From NCBI GenBank assembly GCA_023511295.1, contig JAIMBT010000020.1:17469-81468 (forward strand): DNA of 64,000 bases, given 5' to 3'. Positions 15,891-24,084 of the stretch are shown piece after piece. How positions within the stretch are numbered: the first letter of the stretch is position 1; every line of letters begins with the position of its first letter. This DNA comes from Alicyclobacillus sp. GTDB taxonomy: Bacteria > Bacillota > Bacilli > Alicyclobacillales > Alicyclobacillaceae. The notes under the pieces are model-generated. The model made no database searches. It was not told the DNA's origin and was given only the letters and a program-made list of their open reading frames with translations. Position numbers and translations under genes: made by a program.

Positions 15891-16787
15891 ATGACAGTGC
15901 GCATCGTAAGCGTGGAATCCGAGTTCGCCGCTTCTGGGATGGCTCGGAGGTTGGCGGAGGCTGGATATTGCGTGAGTCGGGAACGGGCCGACGCGCGGCA
16001 ACTGGCGATCTCCTTGGCGGGGGACGCCGGACCGTTGGCCGACGTACTCGCGGAGTGCGTGTGGAACGATTGGCTGTACGCGTATATCGATCACGATGTG
16101 CGCGTTCGGTTTCCGTACCTGGACAGCGATGAGCGCGAATACGTCGCTCTGTTGACGCAGCATGCCCTGCGCTCGCAGGAGGCGGCCGAATCGGAGGAGG
16201 GACTGTGGATTCGCCGCATTCGGGCGGAACTCCTTCCGTTGCTGGACGGGGAACCAGGATTCTGCAACCTCGACGGCGTGATGCGGTTTCGCGCCAAGGT
16301 GCTGCTGCAGACCGCAGAGGACGCGGCGGGCGAGGTCGTGGAGCAGTTCCTGGCGGATCGAGAGTACGAAGAATTCGTCTCGCTGCTTCGATATATGCTC
16401 GAATCACGCCCGCTGACCCAAAGCGTGATCCACCTGTTCTGCACAGATGAACGCGTGTGGATGTGCGATGAAGCCGGCGCACTCATCCGCGACGACGCGG
16501 TCACCGAAGCTGCCCACCAGGTGGCGGAGGACGGCGATGTGAACGTGGAGGACCTGGCGATGAGTGTCCTCATCACGCGGTCGCCGTGCCGCATTGTCCT
16601 GCACGACGTCACGCACGCGGCACCGTGGCCCAGTTTTCCAGAGACGGTGGAGCGGGTGTTTCTCAATCGCGCTGTGCGCTGCCGCAACTGTGCGGCCTGC
16701 CGCCGGCTGGAGCAAGGTGACGCGGGCGAGGCACCGCGGGACCTGTCCGAGGGTTCGGGGCGATGGCTCCCTCGCCTGTCCGACTGA
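15891..16787 (+). CDS. ytxC: sporulation-associated protein YtxC
   Basis: A soluble protein of about 298 residues matching the YtxC family in length, with FLADREYEEFVSLLRYMLE in the middle and a conserved second half. It also matches in position: ytxC lies just upstream of thrS in Bacillus subtilis. The family is annotated as sporulation-linked but its biochemistry is unknown. A CxxC pair is seen near the C terminus (VRCRNCAAC). The start could be GTG 15888, ATG 15891 or GTG 15897; GGAAGGG at 15881-15887 fits GTG 15897 best by spacing. A short palindrome, CATACTG-T-CAGTATG at 15854-15868, precedes it. Confidence 0.75.
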   Translation: MTVRIVSVESEFAASGMARRLAEAGYCVSRERADARQLAISLAGDAGPLADVLAECVWNDWLYAYIDHDVRVRFPYLDSDEREYVALLTQHALRSQEAAESEEGLWIRRIRAELLPLLDGEPGFCNLDGVMRFRAKVLLQTAEDAAGEVVEQFLADREYEEFVSLLRYMLESRPLTQSVIHLFCTDERVWMCDEAGALIRDDAVTEAAHQVAEDGDVNVEDLAMSVLITRSPCRIVLHDVTHAAPWPSFPETVERVFLNRAVRCRNCAACRRLEQGDAGEAPRDLSEGSGRWLPRLSD

Positions 16788-16799
16788 ATCGGCGGACGA

Positions 16800-16829
16800 T
16801 TGACAAGCCCCTCGCGGGATGGCTATAGT
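16800..16829 (+). promoter_or_regulatory. sigma-A promoter of thrS
   Basis: A perfect TTGACA (16800-16805) lies 18 bases before TATAGT (16824-16829). Transcription would begin near 16836 and give a leader of about 345 bases. Confidence 0.75.
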
Positions 16830-16835
16830 GAAGAA

Positions 16836-17118
16836 AATGGATGGATGTCGAATGCGATGCGGAAAGACGCGTCAGGCATGGAACCTGTGGCCAGAGAGGA
16901 AGCGCCGTCGGCTGTAAGCGTTTCTCACAGGGATGTCCTGAACACCACTTTCCAAGCAGCTGCCGGGGATGCGGAGGCGCGAAACGGCAGCCGGGGCGGA
17001 CGTTATACGCGAAGAAGAGCCCAGCGTGCGGCTGGTTGGCAGGGCGTGCTGGGCTGAAGTTGGGTGGAACCACGAGACCGCGCGCTCGTCCCTTCGGGGA
17101 TGGGCGCGCGGTTTGTTT
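16836..17118 (+). promoter_or_regulatory. T-box leader of thrS (threonine-tRNA sensing)
   Basis: The conserved T-box TGGGTGGAACCACG (17061-17074) sits directly before a terminator hairpin and upstream of a threonyl-tRNA synthetase. This is the standard Bacillota arrangement in which uncharged tRNA pairs with the leader and favours read-through. A candidate threonine specifier ACC is at 16944-16946 within GAACACCAC. The specifier position is a guess from context; the T-box itself is clear. Confidence 0.9.
17077..17117 (+). terminator. T-box attenuator terminator
   Basis: ACCGCGCGCTCGTCCC pairs with GGGATGGGCGCGCGGT around a TTCG loop and is followed by TTGTTTGG. The 5' arm lies just after the T-box, so antiterminator and terminator are mutually exclusive. 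Confidence 0.9.
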
Positions 17119-17181
17119 GGCGCACAGGCCGAGAGGGTCACGTCGACGACACGTGGCGGACGAAGAAGGAGTGGGTGAGAG

Positions 17182-19128
17182 ATGCCAGAGCAGGTCAGCG
17201 TGCGGCTGAAAGATGGTTCGGAGAGGTCTGTCCCTGCGGGAGCAACGTACCGCGAGCTCGCCCAGGCGTTGGGGCCGCGGTTGGGTAAGGAGGCCGTCGC
17301 CGTCCAGGTGGACGGCAAGGTCCAGGACCTGTCCCGCCCGGTGCAGCCGGGGGTGCAGGTGGAGTTCCTGACACTGCGCGACCGGGCAGGCGTAGACGTG
17401 ATGCGGCATACGTGTGCGCACGTGATGGCGCAGGCGGTCGCCCGCCTGTTCCCGGGCACCAAGTTTGCCATCGGCCCCGTGATTGAGGATGGTTTTTACT
17501 ACGACTTCGCAGACCACGTCTTTACGCCGGAGGACTTGCCGGCGATTGAGGCGGAGATGAAGCGCATCATCCAGGCGGATTATCCCGTCATCCGCGAAGA
17601 GATCTCGCGGGAGGACGCGTTGCGGTTCTTTCGGGAGCGGCAGGACCGGTTTAAGGTCGAGATTATCGAAGATCTTCCGGAATCTGAGCCGCTCACGCTG
17701 TACCGTCAAGGGGAGTTTGTCGACCTCTGCCGCGGCCCGCACCTGCCGTCGACCGGGTACATCAAGGTGTTTCAGCTGATGTCCATCGCCGGTGCGTACT
17801 GGCGAGGGGACGCCAGCCGCGAGCAGCTGACGCGGATCTACGCGGTCGCATTCGCGAAGCAGGCTGAACTCGACGAGTACCTGCGCCTGCAGGAAGAAGC
17901 CAAGGCCCGCGACCATCGTCGGCTCGGTAAGGAGCTCGGGATTTTCATGCTATCTCGCGAAGTCGGGCAGGGACTCCCGCTGTGGCTTCCGAACGGAGCG
18001 CGCATCCGTCGCCAGATTGAGCGGTACATCGTGGACCTGGAAGAGAGCATGGGCTACCACCACGTGTACACGCCCCACCTCGCAAGCGTCGAGCTCTACA
18101 AGATCTCGGGCCATTGGGACCACTACCACGAGGACATGTTCCCGCCGATGCAGATGGATAACGAGGAACTCGTCTTGCGCCCGATGAACTGCCCGCACCA
18201 CATGATGATCTACAAGTCCGAAATGCACAGCTACCGCGACCTGCCGCTGCGCGTCGCGGAACTGGGCACGATGCACCGCTACGAGATGTCGGGGGCGTTG
18301 GCCGGGCTGCAGCGGGTCCGGGCCATGACGTTGAACGACGCGCACATCTTCTGCCGTCCGGACCAGATTCAAGAGGAGTTCACGCGCGTGGTGCGCCTGA
18401 TTGAGCGCGTGTACCGGGACTTTGGCATCACCGACTACTACCACCGTTTGTCGTACCGAGATCCGGCGGATACGCACAAGTACGTGCAAAACGACGAGAT
18501 GTGGAACAAGGCGGAGCAGATGTTGCGCGCTGCGATGGACGACCTTGGGTTGGCGTACGTCGAGGCGCCCGGCGAGGCTGCCTTCTACGGGCCCAAGTTG
18601 GATGTGCAGGTGCGGACGGCCCTTGGCAAGGACGAGACGCTGTCGACGGTCCAACTCGACTTTCATCTGCCGCAGCGGTTTGACCTGGAGTACATCGGCG
18701 AAGACGGTAAACCGCACCGACCGGTCGTCATTCACCGCGGCGTCGTCGGGACGATGGAGCGGTTCGTGGCGTTTCTCATCGAGCAGTACAAGGGTGCGTT
18801 CCCGACTTGGCTGGCGCCGGTGCAAGTCCGCGTCGCCACGGTGGCGGACGAATACGGGGGTTACGCAGAGGAGATTGCCGAACGCCTGGCGGAACAGGGA
18901 TTCCGCGCAGAACCGGACCTGCGTCCGGAGAAGATTGGCTACAAGATTCGCGACGCGCAGGTCCACAAGATCCCATTCACCCTGGTCGTGGGTGAGAAGG
19001 AGCGAGCGACTGGAACCGTGAGCGTTCGCAAATACGGCGCCGGAGACCTCGGCTCGATGTCGACAGAAGCCTTTGCAGGCCTGCTCGACGAAGAGGTCCG
19101 GAGCAAGGCCCTGTTGGTGCAAGCGTGA
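17182..19128 (+). CDS. thrS: threonyl-tRNA synthetase
   Basis: A 648-residue class II synthetase that charges tRNA-Thr. An N-terminal TGS domain (about 1-62) is followed by the editing domain with the HxxxH zinc motif in RHTCAHVMAQ (about 75-84) and a cysteine in VDLCRGPHL. The catalytic core (about 240-530) has RPMNCPHHMMIY, MHRYEMSGALAGLQR and TLNDAHIFC. The anticodon-binding domain forms the C terminus (about 535-645). The length is normal for the family. The ATG follows AAGGAGTGGG. It is controlled by the T-box leader upstream and ends about 40 bases before the infC operon promoter. Confidence 0.97.
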   Translation: MPEQVSVRLKDGSERSVPAGATYRELAQALGPRLGKEAVAVQVDGKVQDLSRPVQPGVQVEFLTLRDRAGVDVMRHTCAHVMAQAVARLFPGTKFAIGPVIEDGFYYDFADHVFTPEDLPAIEAEMKRIIQADYPVIREEISREDALRFFRERQDRFKVEIIEDLPESEPLTLYRQGEFVDLCRGPHLPSTGYIKVFQLMSIAGAYWRGDASREQLTRIYAVAFAKQAELDEYLRLQEEAKARDHRRLGKELGIFMLSREVGQGLPLWLPNGARIRRQIERYIVDLEESMGYHHVYTPHLASVELYKISGHWDHYHEDMFPPMQMDNEELVLRPMNCPHHMMIYKSEMHSYRDLPLRVAELGTMHRYEMSGALAGLQRVRAMTLNDAHIFCRPDQIQEEFTRVVRLIERVYRDFGITDYYHRLSYRDPADTHKYVQNDEMWNKAEQMLRAAMDDLGLAYVEAPGEAAFYGPKLDVQVRTALGKDETLSTVQLDFHLPQRFDLEYIGEDGKPHRPVVIHRGVVGTMERFVAFLIEQYKGAFPTWLAPVQVRVATVADEYGGYAEEIAERLAEQGFRAEPDLRPEKIGYKIRDAQVHKIPFTLVVGEKERATGTVSVRKYGAGDLGSMSTEAFAGLLDEEVRSKALLVQA

Positions 19129-19169
19129 TGGCAGGTGGACGCCCCGACGGCGGGCGGAAGATGGCGTGC

Positions 19170-19198
19170 TTGACAGAGATGGCTGCGTAGGGTAATGT
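19170..19198 (+). promoter_or_regulatory. sigma-A promoter of infC-rpmI-rplT
   Basis: TTGACA (19170-19175) and TAATGT (19193-19198) are separated by 17 bases. Transcription would start near 19205, about 250 bases before infC. Confidence 0.75.
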
Positions 19199-19204
19199 AA
19201 ATCT

Positions 19205-19412
19205 GTTCATCTCTGCCGCAGATGCTGCGCGCGCAGCGCTGGGGCATGACAACTCAATCGAACACGGATGGAAGCAGAAGCGTCCCGCTTCTCACCTGGT
19301 CGGCGCGTGCCGGCGGGTTTTAGACTCTTCATATCGGGCCCGTCTCGGCGTGAGACAGCCCGCTGAAGCAGATGGGATAGAGGCGCGGACGCAATCCGCG
19401 CCTCTGTTGTTT
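19205..19412 (+). promoter_or_regulatory. L20-type autoregulatory leader of the infC operon
   Basis: A leader of about 200 bases between the promoter and infC ends in a strong terminator. Bacillota infC-rpmI-rplT operons carry an L20-binding leader at this place, where ribosomal protein L20 causes premature termination. The position, length and terminator fit. The L20-binding fold itself was not matched base by base. Confidence 0.65.
19379..19412 (+). terminator. attenuator terminator upstream of infC
   Basis: AGAGGCGCGGA (19379-19389) pairs perfectly with TCCGCGCCTCT (19395-19405) and is followed by GTTGTTT. It lies inside the leader, before infC, so it acts as an attenuator. Confidence 0.85.
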
Positions 19413-19458
19413 CCACGAAGGTTCGGCTCATTCCCAAATCATTTGGAGGTGACAAGAC

Positions 19459-19980
19459 ATTAGCAAAGACTCTTTTCAAGTGAACGACGGCATCCGGGCG
19501 CGCGAGGTGCGCGTCATCGATGAGGACGGCTCGCAGCTCGGAATCATGTCCCTTCGGGACGCCCGTCGCATTGCGGAAGAGAAGAACCTTGACTTGGTGA
19601 ACGTCGCTCCGACCGCCAAACCGCCCGTGTGCCGAGTGATGGATTACGGCAAGTTCAAGTACGAGCAGAGCAAGAAGGAGAAGGAAGCTCGGAAGAATCA
19701 GCGGGTGATTGAGCTCAAAGAGATTCGCATGACACCGAACATCGACGAGCACGACTTCCAAGTGAAGCTGAAGAACGTGGTGAAGTTCCTCAGCGAGGGA
19801 GACAAGGTGAAGATCACCGTGCGGTTCCGAGGCCGGGAAATCACCCACGCCAGCATTGGCCAACAGCTGCTCACGAAGATGGCCCAAGCAGCCGGTGACC
19901 AAGCGGTCGTGGAGCGCATGCCGCGCCTCGAAGGCCGCCACATGATTATGATTCTCGCACCGAAGCAGCAGTCCGTCTGA
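19459..19980 (+). CDS. infC: translation initiation factor IF-3
   Basis: A 173-residue IF-3, which keeps 30S subunits free and proofreads the initiator tRNA and start codon. The N domain opens with SKDSFQVNDGIRAREVRVI. A basic linker (YEQSKKEKEARKNQR) leads to the C domain. The start is ATT at 19459: it is preceded by GGAGGTGA at a six-base spacing and gives the canonical SKD N terminus. The first GTG, at 19480, has no Shine-Dalgarno. An AUU start is conserved in infC and lets IF-3 repress its own translation. It heads infC-rpmI-rplT. Confidence 0.95.
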   Translation: MSKDSFQVNDGIRAREVRVIDEDGSQLGIMSLRDARRIAEEKNLDLVNVAPTAKPPVCRVMDYGKFKYEQSKKEKEARKNQRVIELKEIRMTPNIDEHDFQVKLKNVVKFLSEGDKVKITVRFRGREITHASIGQQLLTKMAQAAGDQAVVERMPRLEGRHMIMILAPKQQSV

Positions 19981-20039
19981 ACCGTCCGGTAGAACGGCCG
20001 AGTGACGGCTCTGCATCCAGGAAACGGAGGACAGCATCC

Positions 20040-20240
20040 ATGGGTAAGATGAAGACGCACAGTTCCCTGTCGAAGCGGGTGAAGCGCACAGCGTCCGGCA
20101 AGCTGAAGCGGGCGCAGGCGTTCGCATACCACAAGGCCGTGAAGAAGTCGGCGAAGCGCAAGCGCAACCTGCGCGGGACGACGCTGGTCTCGGCGAGCGA
20201 CGTGAAGCGCATCAAACAGATGGTCTCGTACCTGAAGTAA
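20040..20240 (+). CDS. rpmI: 50S ribosomal protein L35
   Basis: A 66-residue, lysine- and arginine-rich protein with the L35 signature MKTHSSLSKRVKRTASGKLKR. It is a late-assembling structural protein of the large ribosomal subunit. The ATG follows GGAGG nine bases upstream. It lies 59 bases after infC and 119 bases before rplT in the conserved order. Confidence 0.97.
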   Translation: MGKMKTHSSLSKRVKRTASGKLKRAQAFAYHKAVKKSAKRKRNLRGTTLVSASDVKRIKQMVSYLK

Positions 20241-20359
20241 GACATTCTGAGGGTCGCTGCCAGGGGCGGACGAGCCTGTGCCGCCGTGAGACGGGACGCG
20301 GCACAAGCGCGGTTCGCGACCGGCCGGACGACCTGTAACGACAGAGAGGGGTATCTGGA

Positions 20360-20719
20360 ATGGCACGTGTGAAGAGCGGCATGGTGACACGCCGTCGGCA
20401 TAAGAAGATCTTGAAGATGGCCCGCGGCTATCGCGGATCGAAGCACCGCTTGTACCGCACCGCGAAGCAGCAGGTCATGAAGTCGCTGATGTACGCGTAT
20501 CGCGACCGCCGCGTGCGCAAGCGCGACTTTCGTCGCCTGTGGATTCAGCGCATCAACGCAGCAGCCCGCATGAACGGACTGTCGTATTCGCGGCTGATGC
20601 ACGGACTGAAGCTCGCCGGCGTCGAGGTCAACCGCAAGATGTTGGCAGAGCTTGCAGTGGCGGATGGCTCCGCGTTTGCGGAACTGGCGAACGTGGCGAA
20701 GCAGAAGCTGAACGCCTGA
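20360..20719 (+). CDS. rplT: 50S ribosomal protein L20
   Basis: A 119-residue basic protein with [20 protein letters not shown] at the N terminus and [20 protein letters not shown] in the globular part. It binds 23S rRNA early in 50S assembly and, in Bacillota, represses its operon through the infC leader. Length and sequence are standard. The spacer from rpmI (119 bases) is longer than the usual few tens of bases. A terminator follows 17 bases after the stop. Confidence 0.97.
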   Translation: MARVKSGMVTRRRHKKILKMARGYRGSKHRLYRTAKQQVMKSLMYAYRDRRVRKRDFRRLWIQRINAAARMNGLSYSRLMHGLKLAGVEVNRKMLAELAVADGSAFAELANVAKQKLNA

Positions 20720-20736
20720 CGATTCGGTCTCGCGAT

Positions 20737-20765
20737 GGTCCCGACCGCTGCGGTCGGGACCTTTG
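20737..20765 (+). terminator. terminator of the infC-rpmI-rplT operon
   Basis: GGTCCCGACCG (20737-20747) pairs perfectly with CGGTCGGGACC (20751-20761) and is followed by TTTG. Confidence 0.9.
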
Positions 20766-20861
20766 TTCCATCCGGCCGCGCATCTGGGCGACGCGGCACC
20801 TGCCGCCGCGCTCGGGGTGCCGGTCGCCCTGGTCTCAACCACTTCACGAAGGAGAGCGGCC

Positions 20862-21668
20862 GTGTTCATCGAGTCCACGCACAATCCGAAAGTGAGACAG
20901 TGGGCGTCCCTCAAGACTCGCAAAGGACGTCGGGAACACAGCGCCTTTCTCGCGGAGGGACGGCGCTTGGTGGGCGAGGCGCTGGCTTCAGCCCGCTCGG
21001 TTCGTGCTTTGCTGTGGGATGTGGCTGCCGGCGAGGAACCTGTGGAGCTGAAGCGCTTGGCCGAGGCCCGCGGGGTTCCCATATACGATTTATCGCCGCA
21101 GGCGTTCGCAGCGGTGTCGGACACAGTCACCCCGCAGGGGGTCGCCGTTGTGGTCGAGCATCCGATGCCGTCCGCGGCAAGTTTTCCCGCTTTCACCTTG
21201 GTGTTGGACGGTCTGCGAGACCCCGGGAACGTCGGCACGCTCCTGCGGACCGCAGAGGCGTTTGGGGTTTCCGAGGTGTGTTGCGGTGCCGACGCGGCCG
21301 ATCCGCTCGCACCAAAGGTGGTCCGCGCCTCCATGGGTGCCGTCTTTCGCCTGTCCCTCCCAGAACAGCCGAGTCGGCTGTACCTGCATGCGTGGCGCGG
21401 TCACTGGCCGGACGGTCAGGTGGTCGTCTGCGACGCAGCCGCCGAGCAGACCTGTGCCGAGTCGGATTTTACGCGGCCCACCGCCATCGTCGTCGGCAGC
21501 GAGGCGTGGGGTCTCTCCGAAGACGTGCGTGCTGCAGCGGACCGCTTCGTCCGGATTCCCATGGATCCGCCCGTGGAGAGCCTGAACGCGGCCGTCGCGG
21601 GCAGTGTGATGCTCTACGAGGCCTACCGGCAGCGAGGAGGACGAAGCGGGGCAGGAGGGGTTGAGTGA
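20862..21668 (+). CDS. SpoU/TrmH-family RNA 2'-O-methyltransferase
   Basis: A 268-residue SAM-dependent methyltransferase that modifies rRNA or tRNA ribose. An N-terminal substrate-binding domain (about 1-95, starting STHNPKVRQWASLKTRKGRRE) precedes the knotted SPOUT domain. Its three motifs are LDGLRDPGNVGTLLRTAEAFG, VVGSEAWGLSE, and IPMDPPVESLNAAVAGSVMLYE. The same gene (ysgA/spoU type) follows near rplT in Bacillus. The GTG start has AAGGAGAG eight bases upstream. The stop overlaps the next gene start by GTGA. The target nucleotide cannot be told. Confidence 0.9.
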   Translation: MFIESTHNPKVRQWASLKTRKGRREHSAFLAEGRRLVGEALASARSVRALLWDVAAGEEPVELKRLAEARGVPIYDLSPQAFAAVSDTVTPQGVAVVVEHPMPSAASFPAFTLVLDGLRDPGNVGTLLRTAEAFGVSEVCCGADAADPLAPKVVRASMGAVFRLSLPEQPSRLYLHAWRGHWPDGQVVVCDAAAEQTCAESDFTRPTAIVVGSEAWGLSEDVRAAADRFVRIPMDPPVESLNAAVAGSVMLYEAYRQRGGRSGAGGVE

Positions 21669-22873
21669 CGCAGCGTGGCGGAATGCGGCAGATCTTTACG
21701 CGAACGAAGCTGCTGGCCCTGGTCAACCTCGGCCTGACGGAGTTTGTCCGCGGGTCGCTCCTGTTCTTCATCCTGCCGATTTACATCCACGGCATTCTGC
21801 ACCTGCCCGAAGGGGTGGTGGGGTACGCCATGGCGGCGCACTACGCGCTCGACACGTGTCTGCGTGGGCCGTCGGGTTGGCTGGCAGATCGGCTCGGTCA
21901 GCGGAAGGTCGCGGTGACGGCGCTCGGCATCGGCTGGGTCGGGCTGTGGCTGCTGGTGCGCGTGCACAGCGACTGGGCGGTGATCCTCGGCTGCGGACTG
22001 CTCGGCGTCGGCATGGCGGCCATCTGGCCGTGTGTGGTGGCACGGGTCACCGCCGGATTGCCGAGTGCAGCGAACGCCACGGCGATGGCGGGTGTGATGA
22101 TGGCGTGGTTGGTCGGCGTGGGCAGCGGGACGGTCGTCATGAGCGTGGCGCTCGGCCGACGGGTCGTCGGCGGGTTCGCGGCGCTGCTCGCCGTCTGGCT
22201 ACTCTGTATCGCGATAGCGGGTGTGTGCCTGACCGGCTATCGCCGCGAAGACCATGAGCGGGAGCACCTCGGCTGGCGGGCGTTCGTGCGGTCCATCTCG
22301 TTCATCCGCCTGCTCGTCCCCGGCATCTTCATCCAAACCTTCATCATGGGCATCCTGATGCCTGTGTTTGTGCTGTACACGCAGTACGTCATTGGCTTGC
22401 CGGCCGAGTCGTACAGTCTGTTGCTCGTCACCGGTGGCGCCGTCGCCGTCGTCCTGCAGCTTCCCGTCGGGCGGCTGGTGGACCGCTTTTCGTACAAACC
22501 GTTTCTGCTCGCGGGTTTCGGCGTCTGCGGTCTGTTTCTGGTGTGGCTGGGGCGCGTGCACACGATGCCCTTGTTGTTTGCGGCGATTGCCGGCGTCGGA
22601 GCGGGGTACGCCCTCATCCTGCCGGCCTGGAACTCGGTCCTCGTGCACAGCATTGACGCGCACCGACGGACCTTGATGTGGGGCCTGTTCATGACCGTGG
22701 AAGGGCTCGGCATGGCGTGCGGGCCGCTCGTCGGAGCCAGGTTGATGCAGGACTTTCAGCCCAGTACGCCGTTTCTCGTCGCTGGATGCGTCCTTTTTGC
22801 GATGTTGCTGTTTTACGCGTACGCGCCGGTGGAGCGCCGCTTCAGCGGTTCCGCCCATTCCAAACAGGGGTGA
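21665..22873 (+). CDS. major facilitator superfamily transporter
   Basis: A 402-residue membrane protein with about 12 hydrophobic helices. The MFS loop signature between helices 2 and 3 reads GWLADRLGQRKVAV (near residue 72). A second copy between helices 8 and 9 reads GRLVDRFSYKPFLLAG. Substrate and direction are unknown; drug efflux is possible. The GTG start overlaps the methyltransferase stop, and the gene ends six bases before the yuiD-like gene, so the three are probably cotranscribed. Confidence 0.85.
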   Translation: MTQRGGMRQIFTRTKLLALVNLGLTEFVRGSLLFFILPIYIHGILHLPEGVVGYAMAAHYALDTCLRGPSGWLADRLGQRKVAVTALGIGWVGLWLLVRVHSDWAVILGCGLLGVGMAAIWPCVVARVTAGLPSAANATAMAGVMMAWLVGVGSGTVVMSVALGRRVVGGFAALLAVWLLCIAIAGVCLTGYRREDHEREHLGWRAFVRSISFIRLLVPGIFIQTFIMGILMPVFVLYTQYVIGLPAESYSLLLVTGGAVAVVLQLPVGRLVDRFSYKPFLLAGFGVCGLFLVWLGRVHTMPLLFAAIAGVGAGYALILPAWNSVLVHSIDAHRRTLMWGLFMTVEGLGMACGPLVGARLMQDFQPSTPFLVAGCVLFAMLLFYAYAPVERRFSGSAHSKQG

Positions 22874-22879
22874 GCCACC

Positions 22880-23395
22880 ATGACGTTTCGGTTTGATCCC
22901 GACGATTACATCTGGGTCAGCCCGCTCATCGCGATGGTCGTCGCACAGGTGCTCAAGCCCATCCTCGTGATGGTCCAGCTCCGGCAGGTGGACTGGCAAC
23001 GGATGCGCCAATCGGGCGGTATGCCGAGTTCCCACACGGCGCTCGTCGTGGCGCTCGTGGTGGTGCTGGCGCGCCACTACGGCGGAGACAACCCAGCGCT
23101 CACGCTCGCGCTGTTCGTGGCGGCCTTCGTCATGTACGACGCGGCCGGTGTCCGATGGCAGACCGGGCGCCAGGCTGCCGTCTTGAACCGGCTGCTGCGA
23201 GATCTGCAGCAACACCCACAGCAGATTTCGGAAGAACAGCAGCGAATTGTCCGCGAGATTCAGCCCCTGTCGGTCGTCAAAGTGCCGTGGTGGCTGATTG
23301 ACTGGCCCGTGCTCGACGAACACGTTGGCCACAAGCCGATTGAGGTCTTGGGCGGCGCCATTGTCGGCGCCATCGTCGGCCTGCTGTTCCCCTGA
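22880..23395 (+). CDS. divergent PAP2-family membrane protein (YuiD-like, DUF212)
   Basis: A 171-residue protein of the divergent PAP2 family. It opens with DDYIWVSPLIAMVVAQVLKP and has the hallmark GGMPSSHTALVVAL and DAAGVRWQTGRQA. PAP2 phosphatases use a GSSHS-type histidine motif; here the equivalent reads MPSSHTA. Three to four membrane helices are present, the last at the C terminus (GAIVGAIVGLLF). Substrate is unknown for this family. The ATG lies six bases after the MFS gene. Confidence 0.85.
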   Translation: MTFRFDPDDYIWVSPLIAMVVAQVLKPILVMVQLRQVDWQRMRQSGGMPSSHTALVVALVVVLARHYGGDNPALTLALFVAAFVMYDAAGVRWQTGRQAAVLNRLLRDLQQHPQQISEEQQRIVREIQPLSVVKVPWWLIDWPVLDEHVGHKPIEVLGGAIVGAIVGLLFP

Positions 23396-23469
23396 CGCCG
23401 TCGCCGTGTGACTCCGGCTGCCCCTCCGTTTCGTCGGCCTGTACCTCGCCGCGCCGCCGCGTCTCGCAG

Positions 23470-23498
23470 TCATGTTCCCCGCGCCGGTCGCATATCTT
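23470..23498 (+). promoter_or_regulatory. sigma-E-like promoter of cotJABC
   Basis: TCATGTT (23470-23476) and CATATCTT (23491-23498) are separated by 14 bases, resembling the mother-cell sigma-E consensus (TCATATT, 14 bases, CATACAMT). They lie about 50 bases before cotJA. The cotJ operon of Bacillus subtilis is sigma-E dependent. Confidence 0.5.
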
Positions 23499-23548
23499 CG
23501 ATCCGATCCCACGTGGCGGTGCCAACCGCCGACAGGAGGAGATGGAAG

Positions 23549-23761
23549 ATGGATCGGCAGTGGCGCCCCTATGACGCCTACCACAGCCCGCTTGACCCCT
23601 GTCCACCGCGCCCAAAGGCGTACATCGTGCCGCCCAACCAGATGATGGTCACCCAGTCTCCTGGGATGAAGCAGTACGCGCCGTTCGACGCGTTGAAGCA
23701 CGGCACCCTCTGGCCAGATCTGTACAGCCCGTACGATCCGCCGACGCGAGGGGGGCGGTGA
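23549..23761 (+). CDS. cotJA: spore coat-associated protein CotJA
   Basis: A 70-residue proline- and tyrosine-rich protein. It contains KAYIVPPNQMMVTQSPGMKQY and ends with LYSPYDPP, the CotJA pattern. It is a small inner-coat component made in the mother cell. The ATG at 23549 lies behind GGAGGAGATGG. It is followed one base later by cotJB. Confidence 0.9.
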   Translation: MDRQWRPYDAYHSPLDPCPPRPKAYIVPPNQMMVTQSPGMKQYAPFDALKHGTLWPDLYSPYDPPTRGGR

Positions 23762-23762
23762 G

Positions 23763-24029
23763 ATGGCGACCCAACCTTTGAACAAGGAGTTTTACCGGCA
23801 ACTCGGGGAACTGCAGGCGGTGGACTTCGTCCTCGTCGAACTGACACTCTACCTCGATACCCACCCCGACGACCAGAAAGCCATCGCCCAGTTCAACCAG
23901 TTTCAGCAGCGCAAGGCGAATCTGATGCGCCAGTTCGAGGCGGCGTTTGGGCCGCTGCAGGAGTACGGCAACAGCCCGACGGGTCAGCGCTGGAGCTGGT
24001 CGGAGGCCCCCTGGCCGTGGCAGGTGTGA
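23763..24029 (+). CDS. cotJB: spore coat protein CotJB
   Basis: An 88-residue protein with the CotJB features FYRQLGELQAVDFVLVELTLYLDTHP, a central QFNQFQQRK and a C-terminal aromatic segment (WSWSEAPWPWQV). It works with CotJA and CotJC in the spore coat. The start is one base after the cotJA stop, behind GAGGGGGGCGG. The family role beyond coat assembly is unknown. Confidence 0.9.
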   Translation: MATQPLNKEFYRQLGELQAVDFVLVELTLYLDTHPDDQKAIAQFNQFQQRKANLMRQFEAAFGPLQEYGNSPTGQRWSWSEAPWPWQV

Positions 24030-24084
24030 GGGAGCGCGAACGCTCCAGCGGCGCTGTGCGAATCGGACGGAGGAGGTGGTCTGT

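Noticed and set aside
17950..19122. Long open frame of 390 codons antisense to thrS
   Set aside because: It lies wholly inside thrS on the opposite strand, has no recognisable domain and reflects GC-rich codon bias.
19946..21334. 462-codon minus-strand frame across rpmI, rplT and the methyltransferase gene
   Set aside because: It covers three certain genes and an operon terminator; composition is low complexity and Ser/Arg/Ala rich, as in shadow frames.
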